Assembly (NCBI RefSeq): GCF_914271485.1
Contig: NZ_CAJZAG010000011.1
Location: forward strand, 124,001 to 188,000
Direction of reading: 5' to 3'
DNA from: Cupriavidus pampae
GTDB taxonomy: Bacteria > Pseudomonadota > Gammaproteobacteria > Burkholderiales > Burkholderiaceae
DNA: 64,000 bases
Shown: piece after piece, positions 1 through 9,346 of the stretch
How positions within the stretch are numbered: the stretch's first letter is position 1
Layout of the letters: each line of letters starts with the position of its first letter
Position numbers and translations under genes: made by a program
The notes under the pieces: generated by a model
What the model was told of the DNA's origin: nothing
The model's input: only the letters and a program-made list of their open reading frames with translations
The model's database searches: none

Positions 1-392
1 TGCCCGTTTCGCGGACGGCGCCGCCGGCGTTGCGGCAGGCGCGGACCTGCTATGACCATATGGCCGGTGAACTTGCGGTGGGGTTGTTCGATCGTATGAA
101 GCAATCGGGCTGGATCATCGTGGATGGGTCCGCAGTGGATCTCACTGCGGATGGGACCGACGCGATGACGCAGCTTGGGATCGATCTGGGGAATGCGCGG
201 CGCAAGCGCCGGCAGTTTGCCTGTACCTGCCCGGACTGGAGCGAGCGCAAGCCGCATCTGGGCGGCGCGCTCGGCGCGGCGTTGCTGGAGAGCATGCTGA
301 CGCAGGGCTGGATCGAGACAACCGCTACCTCGCGCGCGTTGCGGGTAACGCCGCGCGGGCAGCGGGCGATTGTGGGAATTGCGGCAGAATGA
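1..392 (+). CDS. ArsR-family winged-helix regulator, C-terminal part (5' end outside window)
   Basis: The reading frame is open from base 3 and continues beyond the left edge, so the true start is not visible. The visible part begins just before an ARTCYDHMAGELAV motif and ends in a CPDWSERKPHLGGALG segment followed by a short winged-helix tail. Both motifs are typical of the long, two-wing ArsR-type regulators that are common in Burkholderiaceae. These usually sense small ligands or oxidative stress rather than metals. The DNA-reading helix would lie outside the window. The 30-bp gap to the next gene suggests co-transcription. Confidence 0.75.
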   Translation, partial: PVSRTAPPALRQARTCYDHMAGELAVGLFDRMKQSGWIIVDGSAVDLTADGTDAMTQLGIDLGNARRKRRQFACTCPDWSERKPHLGGALGAALLESMLTQGWIETTATSRALRVTPRGQRAIVGIAAE

Positions 393-422
393 CTGGCCAC
401 GGCACGACAAGGAGACCGAACG

Positions 423-929
423 ATGGCAATTGAACTGGAAGACGACGCAGCTGATGCGGTCGGTCGGCTGATCGGGCTGATCAACCTCGGCGACACCGCG
501 CAGACCGAGCGGCAGCAGGCGCTGTTCGATGAGTCGCTCGAAGATTCCGAGGAAGAGGACGCCGATGGCGAGGAACTGCTTTGGGTCCTCAAGGACATCA
601 TCGACTGGGAGTCGGGCTTCTACGTCGATTGGAAGGACGCCGAGTCCTTTATCGGCAGTCTGAACCAGCTGTGCGAGCGCATCGATCTGGAAATCGACTG
701 GGGTGTGGAAGATACCGAGGACGAAGACTTCCTCGAAAGCACCAGCGTCCCCGAGTTGATGGAACTCGCATTCAACCAGCTGCGCGTCGCAGGCTACACG
801 CTGTGGAACTGGGACACCGGCGGCGATGCCTACGCAGGCTGGATTACGCGAAGCGAGGACGACGAGGAGATGGTTGAAATCTCCGAGACGCTCAGCATCG
901 ATCTGCGTACGGGCGACCAGCCCTACTAA
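423..929 (+). CDS. Acidic hypothetical protein, possibly DUF6630-like
   Basis: A soluble 168-residue protein without signal peptide or membrane segment. It is strikingly acidic, with a DSEEEDADGEE run near residue 45 and a DTEDEDF run near residue 100. The segments LLWVLKDIIDWESGFYVDW and YTLWNWDTGGDAYAGW resemble the DUF6630 family as I recall it, whose function is unknown. An AAGGAG ribosome site lies 7 bp before the ATG. It probably shares a transcript with the ArsR fragment upstream. No enzymatic motif is visible, and I would not assign a function. Confidence 0.6.
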   Translation: MAIELEDDAADAVGRLIGLINLGDTAQTERQQALFDESLEDSEEEDADGEELLWVLKDIIDWESGFYVDWKDAESFIGSLNQLCERIDLEIDWGVEDTEDEDFLESTSVPELMELAFNQLRVAGYTLWNWDTGGDAYAGWITRSEDDEEMVEISETLSIDLRTGDQPY

Positions 930-958
930 GCGTCAGACGCGCAACGAACGCGCGCGCG

Positions 959-2020
959 TCAAACCCCGTCGTCGAGCGTGACGATGGGCGACGCGCCATC
1001 CGGCGCAGGCACCAGCGTCTCGTCGATGCCATCGAGACCATCGGGCAACGTGATCGATCCCGAGCCCGTGAGCGCCGCCCACCTCGGTGAGGAGCCCAGC
1101 AGCGTACGCGGTACGGGCTTGCGTCCATCGGGCACACCCAGCGTTTCCTCGAGGACGTCCAGAAAAGCGCGCACGCTCGCCGGCATCAGCTTGCGCGCGG
1201 GCATCAGCACGTAAACCTTGAGCGGCGAAGACATGTAGTTCGGGAGCACGCGCACGAGCTGGCCATGGCCGAGCTGTTCATGCACGAAGCGCGGCGAGAG
1301 TCGTGCCACGCCCAGGCCGTCAATCGCGCCCTTGAGCCGCACCTCCGCGTTGTGCGTGCAGATGCGCGGCTCCACCTCCATCGTGTGCATCTCCACGCCA
1401 TCGCGCAGAAACTCCCAGCGGCCATCGTCGATGCTTCCCAGCGTCGGCCAGCCGTTGAGGTCCTGCGGCACGCGTGGCAGGCCGCGCTCGCGGATCAGCG
1501 ATGGCGCCGCGTAGAACGCGCGCTCGATCAGCACCACCCGCTTGCTTGCAAACGAACTGTCGGTCAGGCCGGTATCGGTCATCACGAAGGCAAGGTCGTA
1601 GCCGTGACGAATCAGATCGGGCTGATCCCAGCTGACGTCGAGCTGCACGCGCAGCGACGGATGCAGCTTGAGCAACCGCGACAGCGAGGGAGACAAATGT
1701 TGGGATCCGACCTCGTAGGGCGTGGCGATACGCAACGTGCCACTGACTTCCGCGCTGACGGATACGGCTTCCGCGCTGATCTCACGCAGTTCGCCGAATA
1801 GCGGCGCCACGCGTTCGTAGAGTTGCTGGCCACGCTGCGTCACGCGCACGCGGCGCGTGGTGCGTTCGAACAAGCGGATACCAAGCTGTCCTTCCAGTCG
1901 CGCCACGGCGGCGCTGGCCGATGACTTGGGGACCTCGGCGAGCTCCGCGCCTTGGGTAAACCCACCACCTTCCACCACGCGGCAGAAGATTTCCCAGTCC
2001 TTCCAGTCGATCGATTTCAT
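959..2020 (-). CDS. LysR-family transcriptional regulator with C-terminal extension
   Basis: The N-terminal winged helix starts with WKDWEIFCRVVEGGGFTQGAELAEV and continues into the usual linker helix and a periplasmic-binding-protein-like effector domain. At 353 residues it is about 50 longer than a usual LysR protein. The excess is a Pro/Gly/Asp-rich tail after the effector domain. A GGGAG site precedes the ATG. It is transcribed divergently from the carotenoid oxygenase and is the obvious candidate regulator of it; an inverted repeat lies between them. The effector is unknown. Confidence 0.85.
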   Translation of the reverse strand: MKSIDWKDWEIFCRVVEGGGFTQGAELAEVPKSSASAAVARLEGQLGIRLFERTTRRVRVTQRGQQLYERVAPLFGELREISAEAVSVSAEVSGTLRIATPYEVGSQHLSPSLSRLLKLHPSLRVQLDVSWDQPDLIRHGYDLAFVMTDTGLTDSSFASKRVVLIERAFYAAPSLIRERGLPRVPQDLNGWPTLGSIDDGRWEFLRDGVEMHTMEVEPRICTHNAEVRLKGAIDGLGVARLSPRFVHEQLGHGQLVRVLPNYMSSPLKVYVLMPARKLMPASVRAFLDVLEETLGVPDGRKPVPRTLLGSSPRWAALTGSGSITLPDGLDGIDETLVPAPDGASPIVTLDDGV

Positions 2021-2062
2021 CCGGTACTCCCATCGTCAACGCCCATCGGGACGTCGCCGGCG

Positions 2063-2084
2063 ATTGTCCCACAACATGGACAAT
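2063..2084. promoter_or_regulatory. Inverted repeat, candidate LysR operator
   Basis: ATTGTCC-N8-GGACAAT is a perfect 7-bp-arm dyad in the divergent region between the LysR gene and the carotenoid oxygenase. Size and symmetry fit a LysR binding site (T-N11-A type). A separate 12-bp palindrome, CGCTTCGAAGCG, lies at 2225-2236, nearer the oxygenase start. Confidence 0.4.
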
Positions 2085-2267
2085 GATGAAGTCCACGCTC
2101 ACGATGTGGTTAAGGCATCGGAGGGCCGCTTTCGCATTCGCACGCCGGCCTGGATTTCGGAACGGCATAAAACCTGTCAACATGACGGACACTGCGTCAA
2201 ACGTCCCGAAAGCGTCCCCCAAAACGCTTCGAAGCGCCCCCGAAACGTCTTCCTGACAAGGTGCCGC

Positions 2268-3683
2268 ATGAGCCAGCCATTCCCTCCCCACTTCTATTTG
2301 TCCGGCAATTTCGCGCCGCTGTCGATCGAGTGCGACGCGCACGATCTACCCATCGTCGGCGAGCTGCCACGTGCGCTGCATGGCACGCTGTATCGCAATG
2401 GACCGAACCCACAGTTCGCGCCACGGGACAATGACTATCACTGGTTCACCGGCGACGGCATGATCCACGCGTTCGAACTCGGCGACGGGCGCGCGCGATA
2501 TCGCAACCGATGGGTGCGCACCCGCAAGTTCGAACTCGAGCGCGCGGCGGGGCAATCGCTGTTCGGCAGCTGGGGTAACCCGGCCACGACCGATCCCTCG
2601 GTACGGGACGAGACTTCGAGCCTGGCCAACACCAATATCGTCTGGCATGGCGGCCGGCTGCTGGCGCTGGAGGAAGCAGACCCACCGATCGAAATGGACC
2701 CGGGCACGCTCGCTACCCGCGGCGAGTATCGCTATGGCGGCAAGCTGGCCGGCGCGATGACCGCGCATCCGAAGATCGATCCGGTCACCGGAGAGATGGT
2801 CTACTTCGCCTACTCGGCATCGGGACCGATCTCCAACGGCATGGCATTCGGCGTCGTCAACGGCGACGGCCGCATCACGCATACCGCCGCATTCGACGCG
2901 CCGTTCTCGAGCATGGTCCACGACTTTCTGGTGACGCCGCGCTATGCGCTGTTTCCGATCCTGCCGATTGTCGGCAGCATGGCGCGCGCGATGCGGGGCG
3001 AGTCGATGTACCTATGGGAACCCGAGCGCGGGTCGCATATCGGCATCCTGCCGCGCGATGGACGTGGAGGTGGCGATGCCTCGCAGTTACGCTGGTTCCG
3101 CGGCGAGTCCTGCTATGTGTTCCACACGATGAACGCGTGGGAAGACGGCGACCTGATCCACGCGGATGTACTGCAGTACGACAACCCGGGCATGTTCAAT
3201 CCCGGCGCCACCGGCCCCGGCACGCGCGCGCGTCTGTGTCGCTGGACCTTCGACATGGCGAGCAACAGCGACCAGTTCCAGCGCACATGGCTCGACGATC
3301 TCGGCAGCGAGTTTCCGCGCATCGACGATCGTCACGCCACGTTGCCCTACCGGCACGGCTTCTTTGCATCGCGCCTGCATGCGGATTCGTTGCGCTCGAC
3401 TTACGACACGCTCGTGCATATCGACCATGGCACCGGCACGCGGCGCATGCATACGCTACCGCTTGGCGATGCGCTGTCGGAACCAGTGTTCGTGCCGCGC
3501 GCGGCGGATGCGGCGGAAGGGGATGGCTGGCTGCTGTCCACGGTCTATCGTGGACAGCAGCATCGTAGCGATCTGGCGGTGTACGACACCGCCGATATTG
3601 CAGCAGGTCCCGTGGCCACGGTGCAGCTGTCGCACCGCGTGCCGTTTGGCTTCCACGGGAACTGGGTGCCTGCGGCAAACTGA
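2268..3683 (+). CDS. Carotenoid oxygenase family (RPE65/lignostilbene dioxygenase-like)
   Basis: A 471-residue non-heme iron dioxygenase expected to cleave a C=C bond of carotenoids, apocarotenoids or stilbenes such as lignostilbene. The four iron-binding histidines of the seven-bladed propeller can all be placed: H167 (AHPKIDPVTGE), H218 (MVHDF), H286 (VFHTMNAWEDGD) and H463 (GFHGNW). The N-terminal GELPRALHGTLYRNGPNPQF motif is also canonical. The frame extends upstream, but the ATG at 2268 matches the usual N-terminus. No signal peptide is seen, so it is probably cytoplasmic. Substrate cannot be read from sequence. It lies divergent from a LysR gene and converges with the chemoreceptor, 2 bp away. 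Confidence 0.88.
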   Translation: MSQPFPPHFYLSGNFAPLSIECDAHDLPIVGELPRALHGTLYRNGPNPQFAPRDNDYHWFTGDGMIHAFELGDGRARYRNRWVRTRKFELERAAGQSLFGSWGNPATTDPSVRDETSSLANTNIVWHGGRLLALEEADPPIEMDPGTLATRGEYRYGGKLAGAMTAHPKIDPVTGEMVYFAYSASGPISNGMAFGVVNGDGRITHTAAFDAPFSSMVHDFLVTPRYALFPILPIVGSMARAMRGESMYLWEPERGSHIGILPRDGRGGGDASQLRWFRGESCYVFHTMNAWEDGDLIHADVLQYDNPGMFNPGATGPGTRARLCRWTFDMASNSDQFQRTWLDDLGSEFPRIDDRHATLPYRHGFFASRLHADSLRSTYDTLVHIDHGTGTRRMHTLPLGDALSEPVFVPRAADAAEGDGWLLSTVYRGQQHRSDLAVYDTADIAAGPVATVQLSHRVPFGFHGNWVPAAN

Positions 3684-3685
3684 GG

Positions 3686-5314
3686 CTACGCGAGCTGCGG
3701 CTGCCACGCGCCCTTCGCGCGCGGTGCCTCGATCAGGCGCGTGCCGGCGGCGAGACCGTTCGGCAGGCGGAAGAACGACACCGCTTCGTCGAGCTCGCGA
3801 CCCTGCTCCTCCAGCGAGCGTGACGCGGTGGCCGCCTCGTGCACGAGCGTGGCGTTCTGCTGCGTGACCTGATCGATCTGCACGATCGCCTGGTTCACCT
3901 GCTCGATGCCGCGGTTCTGCTCGGCCGAGGCCGACGAGATCTCCTGCACGATCGCGGTCACACGTCCCACGGCCTCGGTCACCGCGCTCATGGTCTGGCC
4001 GGCCTCGCTTGCGAGCGAGGAACCTGTGGTCACCTGCACCACCGACGTCTCGATCAGTTCCTTGATCTCCTTGGCCGCATTCGAGGAACGCTGGGCCAGG
4101 CTGCGCACCTCGCTGGCCACGACCGCGAAGCCACGACCCTGCTCGCCCGCGCGTGCCGCTTCCACCGCGGCGTTGAGCGCAAGAATGTTGGTCTGGAACG
4201 CGATGCTCTCGATGATGCCCGTGATCTCCGCGATCTTGACCGAGCTCGCGCTGATGCCCTCCATCGTATGCACCACACGACCGACGGTCTGGCTGCCGCG
4301 CTGCGCCACCTCGGCGGCAGTGCGTGCCAGCTCGCTGGCCTGACGCGCGTTCTCGGTGTTGTGACGCACGGTGGCCGTCAGTTCCTCCATGCTCGCCGCA
4401 GTCTCTTCGAGCGAAGCAGCCTGCTGCTCCGTACGGCTCGACAGATCCATATTGCCGTTGGCGATCTCGCCGGTGGCCACGCTGATATTGGCGCTCGAAT
4501 CGCGCACGCGGGCCACGGTCTCCGTGAGGCGATCGTTCATGTCGCGCAAGGCACCAAGCAGGCGACCGGTCTCGTCATCCGAGTTGACCTCGATGCGCGA
4601 GCCAAGCTCGCCACGTGCCACCGTGCGCGCCAGTTCCACCGCGCGCTGGATCGGGCCCGTAATGGCACGCGTCAGCAGCAGGCCACCGATCAGGCCGAAC
4701 GCCACCGCCGCAAGCGACGCGATGATCAGCAGGTTGCGCTGCGTCATGTAGTCGTCCTGCAGGCGTTGCACCATCTCGCGCTGACGAGCGTGCGTAAAGC
4801 TCAGGTAGCTATCGGTCGCCTTGACCAGCGCGGCCAGCAATGGCCGGCATTCGGCGTTCATTTTCGCGATGGCGGCGCTCTGCTGCTTGTCGAGGGCCAG
4901 CCCGACGATCGCCGTGGCAACCGGGCCGTATTTCGCTTCCACGCGATCGACTTCCGCCACGAGGTCGCGCGCGCCCTGGCTTGCATTGCCCTGCACGATC
5001 ATGTCCTTGAGTCGGGCGAGGTTCTTCTGCACGTCGTCGTGGGCGCGCAGGACATCGGTGCGCTCCATCTCGAGATCCGTGGGCGTGGTCACGAGCACGA
5101 GGTTGCGTGCCGCGATCGCGCGGCGGTCCACTGCCGTGCGCACCTCGATCGCCATGTTGGCGCGTGCGTTGAGTCCGTTGATGTAGTCGTTGAAGCCGTC
5201 GATGGCGCGGTTGAGCGCGTGCAGCGATAACCCCGATACCACCAGTACGACAAGTGCCAGCACACCAAAGCCAGCCAGCAGCTTGGTCTTGATTGATAGA
5301 TTGCGGAATGCCAC
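3686..5314 (-). CDS. Methyl-accepting chemotaxis protein
   Basis: Transmembrane chemoreceptor of 542 residues. From a GTG start preceded by a GGGGG-rich ribosome site it has a first membrane helix (about 12-33), a periplasmic four-helix-bundle sensor (about 40-185), a second membrane helix (about 190-212), a HAMP domain and a long cytoplasmic coiled coil. The signalling tip reads FQTNILALNAAVEAARAGEQ and then GRGFAVVASEVRSLAQRS, the hallmark of this class. It lacks a C-terminal CheR-tethering pentapeptide. The frame remains open upstream to 5401, but those residues do not look like an MCP N-terminus. The ligand is unknown. Confidence 0.9.
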   Translation of the reverse strand: MAFRNLSIKTKLLAGFGVLALVVLVVSGLSLHALNRAIDGFNDYINGLNARANMAIEVRTAVDRRAIAARNLVLVTTPTDLEMERTDVLRAHDDVQKNLARLKDMIVQGNASQGARDLVAEVDRVEAKYGPVATAIVGLALDKQQSAAIAKMNAECRPLLAALVKATDSYLSFTHARQREMVQRLQDDYMTQRNLLIIASLAAVAFGLIGGLLLTRAITGPIQRAVELARTVARGELGSRIEVNSDDETGRLLGALRDMNDRLTETVARVRDSSANISVATGEIANGNMDLSSRTEQQAASLEETAASMEELTATVRHNTENARQASELARTAAEVAQRGSQTVGRVVHTMEGISASSVKIAEITGIIESIAFQTNILALNAAVEAARAGEQGRGFAVVASEVRSLAQRSSNAAKEIKELIETSVVQVTTGSSLASEAGQTMSAVTEAVGRVTAIVQEISSASAEQNRGIEQVNQAIVQIDQVTQQNATLVHEAATASRSLEEQGRELDEAVSFFRLPNGLAAGTRLIEAPRAKGAWQPQLA

Positions 5315-5675
5315 GGCTCTACCCCCTCTCTCTTCCCGGTTGCATGAATGACGCGTCTTCTGACGTGACGCGTTGCACCGCTGATGAGCCCGTTCCAGCA
5401 TATTGCCCGGCGTAAATGTCGCCAGACATTTGTTTTATTCGCACCCTAACGGCCAAATTCCCCGGACATAACCCCTACGCGAGTGGGGGGCCGTCGGAAG
5501 GGGGGTGAGAAAGCGCGTGGGCAAGCGTGCTGGCGGGTCGGAAAGCAAGGGTTGACGAGCATCTGCCTGCTTGCAATCGTTGTGATACGATGACCTACAA
5601 CTAGTCCGGTACGTGCGGTCAGGTGTCGGATTAGGAGTTCAACCGAAGACAACTCGAAGAAACCGGAGACACCCG
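5315..5675. other. 361-bp intergenic region between chemoreceptor and SnoaL-like gene
   Basis: Divergent promoter region. It holds the 18-bp palindrome AAATGTCGCCAGACATTT (5414-5431; 7-bp arms, GCCA spacer), about 100 bp upstream of the chemoreceptor start, and a GGAGAC ribosome site ahead of the SnoaL-like gene. Candidate -35-like hexamers (TTGACG at 5552, TTGCAA at 5571) have no convincing -10 partner. I see no conserved small gene. Confidence 0.35.
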
Positions 5676-6128
5676 ATGTCCAGACTCACCGCCGCCGTTA
5701 CCGCTACCCTCAGCGCCGCCGTCCTCTTCATCGCCATCAGCGCGCCCGTCCACGCCCAGTCCGCCGACACGCAAGCCGTCACCGCTGTGGCCGAGAAATT
5801 GCGCGTCGCGATGGTCGATCCCGACCAGGCCACGTTGTCCGGCCTGGTAGCCGATTCGCTGAGCTATGGCCACTCGGGCGGCCGCCTCGATACCAAATCC
5901 AGCTTTATCGGCGACCTGCTCGACAAGAAGTCCGACTTCGTGAGCATCGCGATTACCGACCAGACCGTGAGCGTCTCCGGTGACGTTGCCGTGGTGCGCC
6001 ACACGCTGTCCGGTGAAACGCTCGACAGCGGCAAGCAGGGCACGGTGCTGCTCAAGGTGCTGCAAGTGTGGCAGAAGCAAGGCGGCCACTGGAAGCTGCT
6101 GGCACGCCAGGCCGTCAAGGCCGCGTGA
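5676..6128 (+). CDS. Secreted SnoaL/DUF4440-like (NTF2 fold) protein
   Basis: A 150-residue exported protein. The first 28 residues form a signal peptide ending ISAPVHAQ. The rest fits the cone-shaped NTF2 fold: an N-terminal helix (AVTAVAEKLRVAMVDPD), the LSGLVADSLSYGHSGGR segment typical of DUF4440, a strand with VAVVRHTLSGE, and a final VWQKQGGHWKLLARQAVK. Such proteins bind small ligands or are simple hydrolases/isomerases; no catalytic dyad is certain here. The start follows a GGAGAC site. The gene converges on czcA. Confidence 0.75.
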   Translation: MSRLTAAVTATLSAAVLFIAISAPVHAQSADTQAVTAVAEKLRVAMVDPDQATLSGLVADSLSYGHSGGRLDTKSSFIGDLLDKKSDFVSIAITDQTVSVSGDVAVVRHTLSGETLDSGKQGTVLLKVLQVWQKQGGHWKLLARQAVKAA

Positions 6129-6164
6129 ATGACTTAGTCATACGACATCTTATGTAGCGGGACG

Positions 6165-6187
6165 CCCCTCTCCCGCAGGGAGAGGGG
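6165..6187. repeat. CCCCTCTCCC/GGGAGAGGGG hairpin between convergent genes
   Basis: Perfect 10-bp stem with a GCA loop, lying between the SnoaL-like gene and czcA, which converge. There is no T-tract on either side, so it is not a classical intrinsic terminator. Hairpins of this CTCTCCC-GC-GGGAGAG type recur between genes in many proteobacteria, so it may be a dispersed REP-like repeat that also blocks transcription. Confidence 0.5.
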
Positions 6188-6199
6188 AACACACCGATC

Positions 6200-9100
6200 T
6201 CAGGTGTCTCGGCGGTGGGCCCAGCGGTACAGCGCCGGTAGCACCAACAGCGTCAGCGCGGTCGAAGACAGGATGCCGCCAATGACCACGGTCGCCAGTG
6301 GCCGTTGCACCTCGGCGCCGGTTCCCGTAGCAATCGCCATCGGCACAAAACCAAGCGACGCCACCAGCGCGGTCATCAGCACCGGACGCAACCGGGTCAA
6401 TGCCCCCTCCCGCACCGCCGTCTCCAGCGGCTGCCCTTCCTCCCGCAGTGTGCGGATAAACGACAGCATCACCAGCCCGTTCAGCACCGCCACGCCGCAT
6501 AGCGCAATAAAGCCGACCGCCGCCGTGATCGACAGTGGAATACCGCGCGCCCACAACGCGAGGATGCCGCCGGTCAGCGCGAACGGGATGCCCGTGAATA
6601 CGAGCAGCCCGTCGCGGAGATTGCCGAACATCGCAAACAGCAGCACGAGCACAAGCAGCAGCGCCACCGGCACCACGATCTTGAGCCGCGCGGTGGCGGA
6701 TTGCAGTTGCTCGAACGTGCCACCCCATGCGGTCCAGTATCCAGCCGGAATCTTGACCTGACGCTGTAGCGCACCTTCGGCCTCGGTCACAAACGACCCG
6801 ATGTCTCGGCCACGTACGTTGGCACTGACGACGATGCGGCGCTTGCCATCCTCGCGCGATACCTGGTTGGGACCGGGCGCCACCTCGAGCGTGGCCACTT
6901 CGCTCAGCGGGATAAACGTCGTGCGCGCATCGGCCGCCGCGCCCTTCGGTAACGGCACCGGCAGGCGCCGCAGCGACTCCACATCGTCGCGCACGGCATC
7001 GGGTAGCCGCACCACGATGTCGAAGCGGCGATCGCCGGCAAAGAAGGTGCCGGCCTCGCGCCCGCCAATCGCGATCGCCACCGCATCCTGCACGTCGCGC
7101 ATATTGAGCCCATGGCGCGCGGCCTTCTGGCGATCGATGTTCACGGTCAGCATCGGCAGGCCCGTGGTCTGTTCCACCTTGACCTCGGTCGCGCCGCGAA
7201 TGCCTTGCAGCACCTCCGCCACGCGATTGGCCGTGGCGTCGAGCACGGCGTTGTCATCGCCAAAAATCTTGACAGCAACGTCCGACCGCACGCCCGAAAT
7301 CAGCTCGTTGAAGCGCAGCTGGATTGGCTGCGAGTACTCATACAGGTTGCCCGGAATCTTGTCGGTCTCCTGCTGGATCGCCGCCACGAGCTCCGCGTGC
7401 GTCTTGCGCGGCTCGGGCCACTGGTCGCGTGGCTTGAGCATGATGTAGCCGTCGGAGATATTCGGCGGCATCGGGTCCGAGGCAATTTCGGCTGTGCCGG
7501 TGCGCGCGAAGATCCGTTCGATTTCCGGAAACTTCGCCATCAGAGCGCGTTCGATCTGCGTCTGCATGGCGATCGATTGCGTGAGGCTCGTACCCGGGAT
7601 GCGCAATGCCTGAATCGCGATATCGCCCTCGTTGAGGTTCGGCACAAACTCGCTGCCGAGCCGCGACGCGACCGCCGTGCAAACCACTACGATCATCGCG
7701 GCCAGCGCGAACACCACAGGCGTGTTGGCGAGCGTGCGGTCCAGCAGCGGCGCATAGCGGGCACGCGCCCAGCCCATCAGCCGATTCTCCTTCTCCGCCA
7801 CGCGTTCTCCGATGAACAGCGCCACGGCGGCCGGCACAAACGTCACCGACAGGATCATCGCGCCGATCAGCGCAATCACTACCGTGAACGCCATCGGATG
7901 GAACATCTTGCCTTCCACACCCGTCAAGGCGAACACCGGCAGGTACACGATCATGATGATCAACTGGCCGAACAGCAGCGGGCGCCGGGCCTCGCGCGCG
8001 GCCGCGAACACTTCGTCAAAGCGCTCGCGCCGCGTGAGCGGTCGTCCCAGTGCCGACTGCGCATGCGCGAGGCGCCGCACGCAGTTCTCCACGATCACGA
8101 CCGCGCCGTCGATGATGATGCCGAAGTCCAGCGCCCCCAGGCTCATCAGGTTTGCGCTGACACGGTACTGCACCATGCCCGTGAACGTGAACAGCATCGC
8201 AAGCGGGATGATCAGCGCCGTAATCAGTGCCGCGCGGATATTGCCGAGGAACAGGAACAGAATCGCGATGACCAGCACCGCGCCTTCGAGCAGGTTCTTC
8301 TTGACGGTGGCAATCGCCTTGTCGACCAGCTTGGTGCGATCGTAGACGGTAATCACCTTCACGCCCTCGGGCAGCGTGCGATTGATGCTCTTGACTCGCG
8401 CATCCACAGCCTGCGACACCGCGCGACTGTTCTCGCCGATCAGCATGAACACCGTGCCGAGTACCACCTCCCTGCCATTCTCGGTGGCGGCGCCGGTGCG
8501 CAGTTCGCGCCCGGACTCCACCGCCGCCACGTCGCGCACGCGAATCGGCTGGCCCTGCGCAGTGCCCACGATCACCTGCTCGATATCGTCGATGGACTTC
8601 ACCTGACCCGGCACGCGCACGAGGTACTGCTCACCGCGGCGTTCGATATAGCCCGCGCCCACGTTGTCGTTGTTCTTGTCGAGCGCGCCCACCACGTCGG
8701 CCAGCGTGAGCCCGTACGACGCCATGCGTTCGAGGCTTGGTGCCACGAGGTATTGGCGGTCGAAGCCACCAATGGCATTGACGTCCGCCACGCCGGTCAC
8801 GTTGCGCAACTGCGGCCGCACCACCCAATCCTGAATCTCGCGCAGGTCCGCGGTGGTGTACGCACTGCCATCGGCCTTGCGTGCGCCCTCCTCCGCTTCC
8901 ACGGTCCACAGGTAGATCTCGCCGAGCCCGGTCGAGATCGGCCCCATGGCGGGCGTGATGCCATCGGGCAGCGAAGCGCGTGCCTCCTGAATGCGTTGAT
9001 TGACTAGCTGGCGCGCGAAGTAGATATCGGTGCCATCGCGAAAAATCACCGTGACCTGCGACAGCCCATAACGCGACAGCGAACGCGTCTGCATCAGGCC

Positions 9101-9331
9101 GGGCAGGCCCGCCATCACGGTTTCGAGCGGATAGGTAATGCGCTGTTCGGTCTCCAGCGGCGAATACCCCGGCGCGTGCGTGTTGATCTGCACCTGCACG
9201 TTGGTGATGTCAGGCACCGCGTCGATCGGCAGCCGCGTGTAGTTGTAGCCGCCGAGCAGCGCCATGCCGAGCACGGCCAGCAGTACCAGCCATCGCTGTT
9301 CGATGGCAAAGCGGATAAGGCGTTCGAACAT
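6200..9331 (-). CDS. czcA: CzcA-type heavy-metal RND efflux transporter
   Basis: Inner-membrane proton-driven pump of the HME-RND family, 1043 residues, the normal length. It forms a trans-envelope complex with CzcB and CzcC to expel divalent cations (Co, Zn, Cd in the prototype). The proton-relay signature in transmembrane helix 4 is intact: D402, D408 and E415 in DFGIIIDGAVVIVEN, with the same numbering as the Cupriavidus metallidurans prototype. The N-terminus (MFERLIRFAIEQRW, then RLPIDAVPDITNVQVQ) is canonical. It is last in the czcICBA order, 15 bp after czcB. Specificity between Zn/Cd/Co and Cu/Ag cannot be fixed by eye, but the CzcI, CzcB and CzcC partners favour the Czc type. Confidence 0.93.
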   Translation of the reverse strand: MFERLIRFAIEQRWLVLLAVLGMALLGGYNYTRLPIDAVPDITNVQVQINTHAPGYSPLETEQRITYPLETVMAGLPGLMQTRSLSRYGLSQVTVIFRDGTDIYFARQLVNQRIQEARASLPDGITPAMGPISTGLGEIYLWTVEAEEGARKADGSAYTTADLREIQDWVVRPQLRNVTGVADVNAIGGFDRQYLVAPSLERMASYGLTLADVVGALDKNNDNVGAGYIERRGEQYLVRVPGQVKSIDDIEQVIVGTAQGQPIRVRDVAAVESGRELRTGAATENGREVVLGTVFMLIGENSRAVSQAVDARVKSINRTLPEGVKVITVYDRTKLVDKAIATVKKNLLEGAVLVIAILFLFLGNIRAALITALIIPLAMLFTFTGMVQYRVSANLMSLGALDFGIIIDGAVVIVENCVRRLAHAQSALGRPLTRRERFDEVFAAAREARRPLLFGQLIIMIVYLPVFALTGVEGKMFHPMAFTVVIALIGAMILSVTFVPAAVALFIGERVAEKENRLMGWARARYAPLLDRTLANTPVVFALAAMIVVVCTAVASRLGSEFVPNLNEGDIAIQALRIPGTSLTQSIAMQTQIERALMAKFPEIERIFARTGTAEIASDPMPPNISDGYIMLKPRDQWPEPRKTHAELVAAIQQETDKIPGNLYEYSQPIQLRFNELISGVRSDVAVKIFGDDNAVLDATANRVAEVLQGIRGATEVKVEQTTGLPMLTVNIDRQKAARHGLNMRDVQDAVAIAIGGREAGTFFAGDRRFDIVVRLPDAVRDDVESLRRLPVPLPKGAAADARTTFIPLSEVATLEVAPGPNQVSREDGKRRIVVSANVRGRDIGSFVTEAEGALQRQVKIPAGYWTAWGGTFEQLQSATARLKIVVPVALLLVLVLLFAMFGNLRDGLLVFTGIPFALTGGILALWARGIPLSITAAVGFIALCGVAVLNGLVMLSFIRTLREEGQPLETAVREGALTRLRPVLMTALVASLGFVPMAIATGTGAEVQRPLATVVIGGILSSTALTLLVLPALYRWAHRRDT

Positions 9332-9346
9332 GATCGTCTCCCCCGC

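Noticed and set aside
50..601. Long minus-strand open frame over the ArsR and hypothetical genes
   Set aside because: Serine/arginine-rich low-complexity product, antisense to two genes with good family motifs and ribosome sites; a typical shadow in high-GC DNA.
5401..5460. Possible FliA (sigma-28) promoter for the chemoreceptor, with GCCGTTAG as -10
   Set aside because: No TAAA-type -35 at the required distance.
7112..9007. 631-codon open frame antisense to czcA
   Set aside because: His/Arg-rich shadow of an unambiguous RND transporter.
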